Assembly (NCBI GenBank): GCA_950295325.1
Contig: OX485803.1
Span: 32,366,001-32,430,000, forward strand
Length of the DNA stretch: 64,000 nt
Direction: 5' to 3'
From: Polytrichum commune
Taxonomy: Eukaryota > Streptophyta > Polytrichopsida > Polytrichales > Polytrichaceae
The notes under the pieces were generated by a model. The model was not told where the DNA came from. It worked only from the letters and a program-made list of their open reading frames with translations, and ran no database searches. The translations under genes were made by a program, and so were the position numbers. Shown one piece after another: positions 1 to 11,449 of this stretch (position 1 is its first letter; each line of letters begins with the position of its first letter).

Positions 1-843
1 AGGTGAAGCACCTAGTTAGACTTCATTTTTATAGCACGCATAACTTTTGCATAGAGTCTTCAAATGACATAAAATTTGTTGGAGGTGGAAGATTACTTGA
101 TTTCTAAACTTTTCTTAGAGCAACAAAATTCCAAAAAAGTTGATCTTCTATGCACAAATGAGCTCCGAAAAACTGTTATGAACGCATTTTAATTTTTTGA
201 TCTTTACACGGCTGCAATGTTTTCTCCATATCTTTCGCATAAAGACTTATTTTGACACAAAACTTGTTGGAGGTGGAAGATTACTTGATTTCTAAACTTT
301 TCTTAGAGCAATAAATTTCCAAAAATGTTGATCTTCTATGCACAAATGAGCTCTGAAAAACTGTTATGAACGCATTTTAATTTTTTGATCTTTACACGGC
401 TGCAATGTTTTGTCCATATCTTTCGCATAAAGACTTATTTTGACACAAAACTTGTTGGAGGTGGAAGATTACTTGATTTCTAAACTTTTCTTAGTCAGAC
501 AAAATTCTATAAAACTTCATCTTCTATGCTCAATTGGGCTCCAAAAAATTGTGTACAACACATTTGAAAAGCCTCACTTAGAGTCTTGCTACTTCTTGAC
601 CCATATTCTTTGTGGACTAATGTAAGTGAGCTTGATTACAAAAGGAGCACCTTCTCTCCTTCAGAATTCATATATGCTTCCAATGTAAGTAAAATTCTAG
701 TGAGAAGTTAAAATTTCTTACTTTTCGGCAATTTTGAAAATTAATTAATTTTATATTCGGCAAAAAATGTCAATAATTTTCCAAAATTTTCGGCATCTAT
801 TTTTAGAATTATTTTGTGCCGAAGCTGCCCTTAACGTACGGTA
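1..843 (-). repeat. Foldback-type element, copy 1 (cut by window start)
   Basis: This stretch is the reverse complement of 31630-32278, with many mismatches but clear over its whole length. Both copies share the outer end (here near 843, reading CATACCGTACG on the minus strand), an A/T-rich section and a short conserved ORF-like stretch (440-625 here, 31842-32027 there). The first 440 bp contain an internal duplication of about 175 bp (75-250 and 255-430) that copy 2 lacks. About 300 bp of the element seen at 32278-32570 should lie to the left of the window. I see no transposase domain, so this is probably a non-autonomous element. The 61-residue ORF is similar in both copies but is not recognised as a protein family. 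Confidence 0.7.
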
Positions 844-1117
844 TGCATATGTATATTGACATAAATGAGTTTTCATTGCAAGAGGCACACTACAACCCCA
901 TAAGCACTTGTGCTCAAAGGGGATGGGGCCAGAGCTCAAAATGTGAGTCAAAGGACTTTGGCTTATATTTTTCAAACACCGAAATTATTCAAATGAAAAA
1001 TCAATATAGGAGTGATCAATAGATACACACAAACCTGCAAATTTTCTACATAAATGAGAAAATTATTCTTGAAGTGACGAAATACACTTCAAGATGCTAA
1101 TTTTGATAACTAGAGTC

Positions 1118-2035
1118 GACTCACCTATTCCTGATCAAGACTCCAACATGAATCTATAGTGTATTGGAATTTCAATCGGGTTGGGATTGATTTCAGTAAT
1201 TTCGTTTCATGGGTGATTGAAATAAGGTTTCACAATTTAGGGTTGGGGTTTTTGTGCAGAGCATGCCATGATTGCCAATTGTCATGTTAATTAGAACATG
1301 AGTTCAGTGAGACTGTCAAAGATTTCAGAATCAATCATAAGAAAATGTTTCTAGAAAGTATGGGGGTTTGTAGATCATAATCTAGACCCCATGAAGGTAT
1401 TTATTTTTTCTTTTACGAATATTTTTTAACATATGCTTATAATCCGAAAGCAACTCTAAAAGAGTGTTTAGAACTTGGAACTCTTATAGGCTTAGCGCCA
1501 AAATTCCAATTAGTAGCGGGTGCTACAAAGAGGAAGAAGGATTGCATGCAATTTCCAAGGTTGGGGATATAAAACTCACAATCTGGTAACAATGGAAGAC
1601 TTTACTTTATGATGATCAACAACAATGCGCACCCTTCTTGCCAACTTGTACACGAACATTTCTTGGTTCTAAGTCTTCAACTTCAGTCATGATATCTACA
1701 TGGAATAGATAGTGCCATGACACATGTCTCTCGTTTTGAGTGCTAAAATGAGGAGGAATTCATCTCAAAATTAGTGGTCATGAGATACTATAGACATTTG
1801 TAATGTGTTCGGAACAACTTTTGGCTTCAAAAATTCATAGTAATTTCAATTTTAGGAAAAAAAAATTACCAATTTTTTGTTGTCATCCTGATCTCTATCT
1901 TCCTACCGCCTTATACTTCTCTATATATGGCACATTATATCTTAAGTGACTAGTTATGGGCATCTCTACCTTATCGAGAAGAAGTCTATGGGCGATGAAA
2001 GCAACTTCTGGCTTTTGGTGAGGCCACATTGCATG
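1118..2035 (+). repeat. Diverged copy of the 13.5-14.4 kb foldback element
   Basis: Segments at 1125-1200 and 1695-2035 match the left arm of the foldback element at 13546-14412 in the same order. Shared landmarks are the terminus near ACTCACCTATTCCTGATCAA, the phrase TGCCATGACACATGTC, and TTTTGGCTTCAAAAATTCAT. The 500 bp between them does not match the other copy and looks like an insertion or a replaced part. No protein-coding potential was found. Confidence 0.55.
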
Positions 2036-2118
2036 TGCTTTCTCGACCGTCGGATTTGACCGATGTAAACCTCCTCCCCTGATCTCCTCCTTTCCTGCCA
2101 CCACTCATCCACTGCGTT

Positions 2119-2164
2119 ATATATATATATATAGTTTGTGTGTGTGTGTGTGGGGGGGGGGGGG
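2119..2164 (+). repeat. Compound microsatellite (AT)n-(GT)n-(G)n
   Basis: A run of alternating TA is followed by GT repeats and then a G homopolymer of about 14 bases. It is a simple low-complexity tract and is likely length-variable. Confidence 0.95.
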
Positions 2165-2339
2165 GTTACCATGAGCATCTGTATAATGTGGCCCACAAGC
2201 ATAGTCAAGAACAATAGTGTGCAATCCGTATTCAATAGACTGGTATATTATGCGAGATTAAGTTTAAGAGATAAAAAAATCACTTGCTAAAAAGTTTGCA
2301 TCAAATAGTAGGCAGGACCCACATGATTTTCATTTCCCT

Positions 2340-2760
2340 ATAAGATGTTGCTGCAATAGTACATCATTTATGGTATGTAGTGTCACATGAGTAATAGTGT
2401 CACTTACCCTATTTTGAGGCGTATGCTTAGGTCACATTGATGATCAACAACTTCATCATCAATGTTACCTCATGACAATCGACATTCAAATGAGCTTACA
2501 AATATCTTGGCATGAGTATGTGCAATAGTGTATGGGGTGTATGCATATGTTACACATGGTCTACAAGTTGATTAAAGTGTACACACATGACACTTCACAT
2601 TAGTATGCTCAAGATATATATTCCTCTTGCATACCAAAATGTGAACACATGACACTCGCCATTAGTATGCTCAATAATACAGTACTATCTATGATGTTTA
2701 GTGTTACATGTTTGGTAATGTCACCTACCCTATATTGAAGTTTAGGCTCAACTAACTCAA
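2340..2760 (+). repeat. Diverged direct repeat, about 320 bp apart
   Basis: The segment around 2356-2440 (GGTATGTAGTGTCACATG, then TCACTTACCCTATTTTGAGG) recurs in diverged form at 2690-2755 (GTTACATG, TCACCTACCCTATATTGAAG). A nested pair lies at 2578-2612 and 2641-2675 (ACACATGACACT..CATTAGTATGCTCAA). No gene is visible. Confidence 0.6.
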
Positions 2761-2764
2761 ATGG

Positions 2765-4790
2765 ATTGTCAAAATGTTTCCAATTAGTGTCATAACAAAG
2801 ATGAAAGTAAAACTCAAGTAGAAGGCAATTTTAGAGGTTGTATCGGACGTGATTGTGCTGGTGGAGCCAATATTAAAAATATATATGTTGGTAATTGGCA
2901 TTTAAGTATATTTGGACAAACCACTTGTCTGAAAATAATAAGGGATGTGCACTCGTAGGGCCATGAATTCAGATGACAACAACAACTTTGAATGTTTGTA
3001 TTCCATGTTCGTCAACCACCATATTTGTGTAGTTTTGAGATATAGTGTATGTCATACTGGCGGTTGGAATTTTCCATAATTCATGCATAAATTCAAATAT
3101 ACTTAAATCCTAGTTTGGTAATGATTATGATAGTAGGGGAGACATTGATTAGGTTAGCACATGTAGATTACATGTGAATATTATATTTTTGTTTGATGCT
3201 TTATCAATATTTTGGTACAAACGACAAACATGAATATGTATGTTGCATGTGGAGGATCAACCTTAAGTTGCCACCTCATTCCTTACATCACTCCTCATTC
3301 CTTACATCACTCCTCATTTCTTACTTCACTCCTCATTTCTTATTCCTTACATTAAACATAAAAACATAAAAGAGTATTCATTTCAAATTATTGCCAACGA
3401 TGACAAATAGGTTAATGTTGACGATTAATGGATGTGATATTTCTAGGGTTGTAGGGAATTCAATGTGACCGTGTGCAAATAGTGTGTGTGCAACTAAATA
3501 CCATAAAGAATGTAGCAACCCCACAAGATGAGAGCAAACATGGGAGGTGATTCTTTAACTTGGGTCATTGAAGACAACATAATACTTGAAAATTATTAGT
3601 CCTCTTGAAGAAGCTTGCAATGCTCTCTTACAAGTTATTTGTGCACACAATTGCCTTTCGGTTTCTCACACAATTTAGTGTGGAGATGACTAATCTATTT
3701 GGGAATGATATTTCCTATTCTCTATATGCAACTACACTAAATACAATATTTAGTGTCACAAGGTATTTAATGTCACTAGGATAGCTTTTTCGGATGACAC
3801 TTCTTATGAATAAGTGAACAAATATTGTCATGGATGATGGATGAGTTCATCCATTGGCCAAAACCCTACCTTCTGTTGTCAGCAACTTGTGATGAAATCT
3901 TGTCATGGATGATTAAAAGTTGGATGAAAAACCACTTAATAAGTGATAGTAATTGCAACACTGTAAATCTATAAACCCCAAAGAATTTCACAAGGAATGA
4001 CAAATAATGTTGGTGACACTATACCGAGGTTTGCAATTGGTGTTGAGCAAGGCAATCAAAGTTGGTGACTCTAAATATCATATTTAGTGTAGTATCCTCA
4101 TGTTAATTCAAGAACACATGGAATGACATTTCCTCATTGTGGTTCACATGGTTAAATGAATTGGTGATCAAAAGAAGATTGCTTATTCTATCCACTTATA
4201 ATGGCCCATTGGAAAAATCTCTTCTCACAATTTGGACCCGTAATGATATATTAGGGGTTTATGTTTAGGAAAGGTTGTGGTCCACATAGCTAATAAACTA
4301 ACAACTGATTGGACATTGTTTTATGTGTCTACTTTTAGTGGGGCCCATTCAAAAAACACTCAATATGTAAATTTGACCCCCAAACATGTACTATAAATAT
4401 CTACAATACATTTTGGGCAGGTTGAGCGGTGATTGCAAGTGCACCTAATCATGCAACCATAGATTTAGAATTGATTGGCCATTGATGACGACATGTTGAG
4501 CAGATGTCTCATGAGAGGATGGCCCGGGACATTAATTGATATGCATGGGTGCAACGCACTAGGATGGCACATGCCCATACTAGTATGAATACAATGGTGC
4601 ATTATACACATGGGTGTGAATATAAATAAGCCTTAAATATAAGGAAGGCCATAAGGGCAAGGCATTCTATAAGGAAGGCATGGCACCCACATTGGCATTT
4701 AAAAGTTGAAGTGGATGATAGGGAGTGGACGATAGGGAAATAAGATGAGAAATAAGTATAAGTAGGGTATGTAGCCTAGAAAGAGTGAAA
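2765..4790. other. Non-coding stretch, no gene seen
   Basis: No open frame here resembles a known protein. The region contains short repeated phrases, for example CCTCATTCCTTACATCACT three times at 3278-3350, but no transposon structure that I can delimit. Confidence 0.6.
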
Positions 4791-4795
4791 GGAGG

Positions 4796-6860
4796 GTAGC
4801 AAAGGCAAGTTACAAAGGATTTGGGTGTCGCATGGCCTAATGACATTTCATTTGTGAGAGTGTTTTACCCTCCTAACCCTTATGCCATGGAAAGAAAGGA
4901 GTTGGAGCATTACAACTCACAATAAACACCATACAACGATGTATGGTCTAACACAACATACTTATTTTTGGGAAGGATTTTGCCACGTCTTAATTTCATA
5001 CCAGTCAAGCCAACGTGGAAATTAAACTTGTGGCACTCAAAAGTGTTGAATAAGCATGAGACCGCATTCTACAGTACTGAGGTTTCGAGGTTGGGGTTAA
5101 GAATTAGGGGGATAAAATGAGATAGATAGGTGGATATTAACGTTGGCTCTATATGGAGCAAGCATGAATGAAGAGCCTCTTCGCCCATGGGTTACTTCCC
5201 CTTTCAGGGGTGGCTCTATTCTAGGTAACCATGTCATAAGCAACCCTTGTAATTATGGTAGTATGGGGGTTATGGATTGTTTTCCTTGATTATGATAGTA
5301 GGTTGTGGCGTTGTCCCCTTGGAGTCATGCGGGTTGGTTGGTGGGTGCCTATGCTTTAAATTTGTTTGAAGAACCGGGTTTAAGACCCTGTGAGGCCCCT
5401 TTGAGAATATTTTATATTGCCACCCCCCTACCCTAAATTGAGACATTAATGGGGCCCACTTGTTGGCCCTTGTGGTTATGGGGTTTTGCTTTGGACTAGA
5501 AAGTTGCATTGTTAGTTGTTGGTCTATGATGGGTGGTTGGGTGGGCGAGTCTCAAGGGGATTTCGTGGTGTGGCAAATTGTATTCGAGTTTTCCTTTGTT
5601 TAAGATGAAGGTGGAGAGGATAAAATGACAAATAAGTAGAAGTAAGGTAGGTAGCCTCAAAGGAGTGATAGGATGGGAAGCAAAGGCAAGTTACAAGGAT
5701 TTGGGTGATGCATGGCCTCTTGACCTTTCCTTTGAGAGAAAGGAACCATGAGCTTTGTAAATCACAATAAGTACTGGAAATGATGTTTAGTTCAATGCGA
5801 AATTAAGTACCTTTAAAAAAACTTTGCCATGTGTTGTACCTACATTGTCAATACTATGTTCAATCCAATGTTTCAGCATTCGAAGTGATGAATTGGAAAC
5901 ACTCTACAAAAGTGTATTCTTGAGGTTTTGAGGTTGAGTTAAAGTTATGGATATTTAATTATAAGAAATAATTAAAAGTATGGTAGGAAGGCTTCTAGGA
6001 GTGATAGCATGTGGGAAGCAAAGGCAAGTTAGAAGGATTTGGGTGACACCTGGCTTTCCGACCTTTCATTTGAAAGATTGTTTTGCCCTCCTGGCCCTCT
6101 TTTCTTTGAAAGGAAGGAGTTGGTCCAAGCCTCACAACTCACAAATAAATATTCTAGAGTGATGATTGGTTCGACACAAAAACATTATTCATGGGAAGAG
6201 TCTTGCCACATATCGTACCCACATTTGGTCATTATCATGTTCAACCCAATGTGATAGAAATGTCAACTTTCATTAAAAGCAAGCATAAACGAAAGAGCCT
6301 CTTTGCATAAGGGCTCCTGTCCCTTTTTACGATGGGCTCCATGTGTGACCCAACATGGAATCGAACTTTCGGCAAACACAGAGTCGAACCAAAAAGTACT
6401 GTACGGAATTGAGATTTCAAGGTCATTGTTAAAGATAGGAACATAAATGGAGAAATGAATTAAAAAAAAGCAAGACATGTAGGATCCCAAGAGTGGTAGA
6501 TAGCACAATGTATCGTTGGACACAAAACCATTCTTTTTGAGACAAGAGGTGGCGCATGGCGTAAACCCATATTGTTGGTGAAAGAGCACGTTCCCACCCA
6601 AGGTGGAAACAAAACGTTGGGCACACAAAGTGTTGGGCCACTTTAAAACTAGTCTATGGGGTTGGGATGGTGGAAGGATGGGGGCCAAGGGTAGGGTATA
6701 TGAGTAAAGGGAGCGTAGGTGAGGGAGTAGGGGGAGCCAAAGCAAAAGGCAAGGGCGAAGGCTAGTGCGAAAGAAGGGATTTGGGTGACGCCTGGCCTCT
6801 CATTCGCGAGAGCGTGGTTTTAACTTACCCTCCCTTGGAACGCAGGAGCCTCCCTCGCCT
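4796..6860 (+). repeat. Four related segments upstream of the GPAT gene
   Basis: The core GGATTTGGGTG..GC.TGGC occurs at about 4819, 5699, 6036 and 6778. It is preceded by a purine-rich AGCAAAGGCAAGTTA stretch, and in the first three copies it is followed by a CACAA motif and TTTGCCAC or a similar motif. Spacing is uneven (about 880, 340 and 740 bp), so this is not a simple tandem array. The last copy directly adjoins the presumed promoter/5' leader of the GPAT gene at 7129. Confidence 0.6.
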
Positions 6861-7128
6861 TTGGTTGGTTGGTTGGTTCTCTCCTTCTCTTTCTCTCTCC
6901 CAATTCCGTCGCAAAGGATTCTATTCCTCCCCCTATCATATCCTCTTCTCGTCGACCTCCTCTCCCTTTTATCTCTTCTTCTCATTCCTCCCCCGCTGCT
7001 GCGTCTCGGCGCGTCTGCTTGTGTTGTTTGGGAGAGTTGGGTAGAGATTTAGAGCGTTTGTGAGGAGTGTTGCGTGGGAGGAGGAGGAGGGAGGATAGGA
7101 TAGGAGTTTGAGAGCGGTGGGTGTCGCC
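6860..7128 (+). promoter_or_regulatory. Probable 5' leader/core promoter of the plastid GPAT gene
   Basis: This is a pyrimidine-rich block (TTGGTTGGTTGG, then CT-rich to about 6995) followed by a G-rich leader up to the ATG at 7129. CT-rich tracts just upstream of coding regions are typical of plant promoters and 5' UTRs. No clear TATA box was found and the transcription start is not determinable. Confidence 0.45.
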
Positions 7129-10100
7129 ATGATGGCGGCAGCGGGGTTGCAAGCTGCTGCCACAGCGACGACGACGACCGCAGCAGCAGCAGTGACTTAC
7201 CCCGCCGCGCATCATCATCATCATCATCCTCCTCATCCTCCTCACAATATAATCTCCAACTCCACCTCCAACTTCAACTCCAACTCCAACTCCAAGTCGA
7301 TTGTGCTCTTCAGGAGCCGCAGGCTGCGGCGGGGGCAGGTGGAGCGCATTTTCGTGCCATCCGTGAAGTGGGGCGGGAGTGGAAGATCGTGGGATCTTGT
7401 GGCCTTCGGGAATGGGAGGCCGCAGCCGCAGCCGCAGCCGCGCAGGGGCGTTCGGGCCATGGCGCAAATTGCTGAGGCGACCACCGCAGGTCTGCGGGCG
7501 ATGGACGAGGACTCATCCGTCGCTACGGAGAGCCACTCGCGGAGCTTTGAAGGCGTGTCCTCCGAACAAGGTAGAGAGAGAGAGAGGGAGAGCGAGAGTT
7601 AATGTTCATGGGATGGATTTGGGGGGCAACATAAGAGGGGTGTTGGAATTCAGGAAGAAACCCAACCCAACCCAACCCAACTCAACCGTGTGTTGTTTCG
7701 TAGTATGCTAGCATGGTGCAGATGGTGAATTTTGAGGGTTGACGATACATTCTTCTGGGAGTTGGACGTAAAATTAGCCAACCTGAACATTTGGTTGGTG
7801 AATTGAATTGGCGGGTGAGAAAGATTCTTCGTGCGAATTTTGCGTTTCTCAAATTTTTAGAAGAGGAATGCGTGAAACGAAAACCCTCGTGCTTTTGTAT
7901 CACCTTGGGAGAGGAACTGATGTCACGGGTCCTGATGGAGTTGATAAAACCGCGGTTGAGTTTTTTGTTTTATAAAATTCTTTCGAAGTAGTGGTTGGTT
8001 GTAGAGGCGGGGGATTGTTAGAGGGTAGAAACAGGGAACCTCTATGCCTTAGAGCTTGAGAGAATTCACAATTCAACTAGCACTTAGGGTTTAAGAAGCT
8101 CTTGTGAGTTTTTGCTCATTCGGCTTATTTTGAGAAGGAAAATGCCACCAAAGTTTTCGGTTTGAGCTTGGAAACTGGGTGCAGAATTGATGCTGGCAAT
8201 TGCGAAGGAGGTAGATTCGGGTCGGTTGCCACCACGAGCAGGGGCGGGTATGGAAGAGCTGTATAGCAACTACCGTGATGCGGTATACTTGAGACCTCTA
8301 GTTTTTAATCCTCAATTTTGTGTGCGGTTTGTTCGTTTGTTCTAAAAGATTCCATGCGTGTGGAGAATACCGATTCTGCTCCGCGAATTTGCTTGGTTGC
8401 TACATGTTTGTTTCTGATGCATAACAGCAGGTTGAGATCGAGTTATCCTTCGATTCTCCCAATCCCACCAAGTTCTTTTCTTAGTGCAAATTAGTGCATG
8501 ACTCTCTGCAATCCCAGCAACAGGATTACCGCATCATTTAGGTCAAAGAGAACCTCTTAAGATATTGGGGAGTGAAATGTTTTACCAGGTATTGAGCAGC
8601 GGTGTGGAAAATGCAATGGAAGTTGCTGTACAAGTCATGTCCACAGTGCTGGATCGGATTCTTCTGCAATTTGAGGTACCCTTGAGAGCTCTTTACCTGT
8701 CTGTCAGAAGCTATTTTTGTTCTTGCAAATGCTTGTAATTGGCGTCTTAGTAAGTTTGGTGTTATCTAACCTGCTTGGTCTGTTGTTGCGATTTGTTTGC
8801 AGGACTCATTCACATTTCCACCATACCACCAGAAAATGATGGACCCGTACAACTACTATATGTTTGGTCAAAACTATGTGCGCCCCCTTCTGAATTTTAG
8901 GTGGGTGGAGTAGCTCTATCACAAATGAAGTTCATTACATATTTTAAGTTTTCCTATTTTGTTTGTCATGGCTTTCACTCACAAGAGCAACTGATATTAT
9001 GAGAATTAATCTCAAATATGACTGCTCACAAGGGGCAGAGATAGTACTACACAATGTCAGAGCACCTATCCCTTTCCTCGAGTTCTAGTTGACATTGGAG
9101 GCAAATTCTTGTTTCTTTAATAACTAATTGAACACAGTTTTGCACTTATCTGTTCTATCAAAATGAGACGTCATCCTGTGCAATCAAATTACGAAGAGTT
9201 TCAGTAGGAGTCACTGAAGGGTTGGGCATGGGCTGGACAGGAATTCATATCTTGGAAACATGGATGTACTGGATCAAATGGAGAAACACTTAAAGGAGGT
9301 GAGGACATTTCTAACTCTTGCAAGCGATTTAATTGGGGCTCTTATTGATTGCAACAGAATTTGATGAATTGGAATGAATTGTGTTCTGTGAACGCAGGGG
9401 CACAATGTAATTTTATTATCAAATCATCAAACAGAAGCTGATCCAGCTGTCATGGCACTGCTGCTTGAGCATACTCATCCCTATTTAGCAGAGAATTTGG
9501 TATGAGATTTCTACCTGGTCTCTCATAAGTTCAATTTCGAATGCAGTTCGTCTGTTTTCTACCTGTTGGTTTTCTCAAGTTGGGCATTATTATTAAGTTG
9601 CCAATTCATGTCCTAATTTGGCAGACATACATGGCTGGAGATAGAGTGGTGTTGGATCCGTTTTGCAAGCCTTTCAGCATGGGCAGGTACAATCTGCTCC
9701 TAGTGGAGTTTTTAAATTTTGAGGTATGTAGTGAGCATCACGCCAATAGCTTAAGGGGTTGGGACTCATCTCCACCTTGCAAGTGGTGCAGGTTCTATTA
9801 TCTACCAACCCATGCTAGTGTTACCTGCTAGTGTCACTGGGTCAACCAGTCATTCTAAAAGTTGTGGGTACTGAAGGGCTTGGCAAGCCTATTAGGGCAA
9901 TCAAGTTGCCTTGGTTATACCTGTTAGAAGAGTCCACCTTTAAATTGAGGCAGCAGCATGCAGGCAAAGAGATTCATAATTCATGCCAGTGTTGGCCCAG
10001 ATGAGGCCATCAGAAAGAGTCCACCTCTTACTTGAGGCAGGAGCCTGTGGGCAAAGAGAATCTATAATTTATCCTAGTGTTGACAGACATAGGCATAGTC

Positions 10101-11449
10101 CTTACTTGTCGTGCAAGTGTAACTAACTCTTTGCTATGTATGTTGTAGGAACCTTTTGTGTGTATATTCAAAGAAGCATATATTCGATGTGCCAGAGGAA
10201 GCAGAAAGCAAGCAGAAAGCAAATGCCCGGACTTTGAGGGAGATGACTTTACTGCTCAGGTAGTGAATGTTGCCAAGTGAGTGGGGCATTGATTGATTGA
10301 TTGATTGTTTTCTGTTGTGGTGGATGATTTACTGCAGCTTTTAGATATTTACATGTTTCTCAATTGGAGAAATTATGCATTGGGAGAGGGTTGCAGGAAA
10401 GGAGGCCAATTGTTGTGGATAGCACCGAGTGGTGGTCGTGATCGTCCAGATCCTATTACAACAGAATGGGTTCCTGTGCGTCTTTCCACCTAGTTCTTTG
10501 TACATTTTGTTCAAAGTGTGAGGATATAGCTCACACAAATTTGTACCCAACCTGATATTTAGTTGGTCTGTCTTCAAAAAAATTTAGTAGTGACCTGACA
10601 AATCATGAGCTTCACATGGCACAATAGGAAGCAAATTTGCAATTAAAACGATTTTTGTCATTGTTACTTAAGTTATTTGATTATCATTGCAGGCATCATT
10701 TGATCCTGCTGCTGTAGAGACTGTGAGAAGGCTCTCCGAAGTTGTGCGTGTACCTGCACACATACATCCTGCAGCACTGTTGTGTTTTGAAATTATGCCA
10801 CCTCCTGTTCAGGTATTAACACCCCCCCCCCTTTCCTCTTTTGAATTGTTTGCAGCTCTTGGGAGTGTTTTTCATTAAATGCATGCACAGAGAAACTGAG
10901 TTCAAGTTGGGCTTAATGACTTTTATTCATGGTGGTATGTGGATGTGGCAGGTTGAGAAAGAGCTAGGAGAGAGAAGGGCAGTAGGATATAGTGGAGTTG
11001 GTCTAGGCATTTCTGAGGAATTGGACTTTGAAGCAATTGCTAAGGAATCAAACAATGTTGGAAATGTAAGTCACAACCCTTATTGCCTAATTTATGCAAT
11101 TCGTAGGATGGTTCAGGATCAATATCACCTTACGTTTATGTCGCTGCCTAAATTCAATTTCTATGTCATCTTTTCAGAGGTTCCAACCAATCAATCACAT
11201 GATGACTTGTGTCGTTATGGGGATGACCAAATCATAAATTTGGTCAAATCTGATCTGCAGATAGGATACTAATTTGTGGTATTATTCAATCCGGGATTGC
11301 AGGTGAGAGATGTGTACTCCCAACGTGCATGGGAGGAAGTGAATGCTATGTACAATGTATTAAAAGATGCCATATATAGTGGCCAAGGCTGTGAAGCCAG
11401 TACAAGCTCATTAAGACTGTCACAGCCCTGGATTGAGGGTCATACATAA
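7129..11449 (+). CDS. ATS1: Plastid glycerol-3-phosphate acyltransferase (GPAT), 12 exons
   Basis: The soluble stromal enzyme transfers an acyl group from acyl-ACP to sn-1 of glycerol-3-phosphate, the first step of prokaryotic-pathway glycerolipid synthesis. In-frame exons: 7129-7570, 8185-8282, 8589-8675, 8803-8900, 9241-9298, 9398-9499, 9625-9686, 10149-10259, 10397-10475, 10693-10812, 10952-11065, 11303-11449. They sum to 1518 nt (505 residues), the usual family size including transit peptide. The N-terminus is Ala/Thr/Ser-rich with six His at 28-33, consistent with a plastid transit peptide. Seen in order: the helical N-domain (around [13 protein letters not shown]), acyltransferase block [12 protein letters not shown] with the catalytic H-X4-D at His271/Asp276, [12 protein letters not shown] (361-372), and [12 protein letters not shown]. 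All introns are GT-AG. The start could be the second of two adjacent ATGs (7132). The exon 9 end was chosen at GTTCCT|GTGCGT because it preserves the conserved EW-P-FD junction. Confidence 0.95.

Noticed and set aside
5270-5509. Minus-strand ORF of 79 codons
   Set aside because: No domain and repeat-derived surroundings; treated as chance.
7108-7128. Upstream extension of the GPAT ORF
   Set aside because: It would begin with TTG; the first ATG in frame is 7129.
6982-7516. Minus-strand ORFs opposite GPAT exon 1
   Set aside because: Low-complexity shadows of GC-rich, repeat-coded exon 1.
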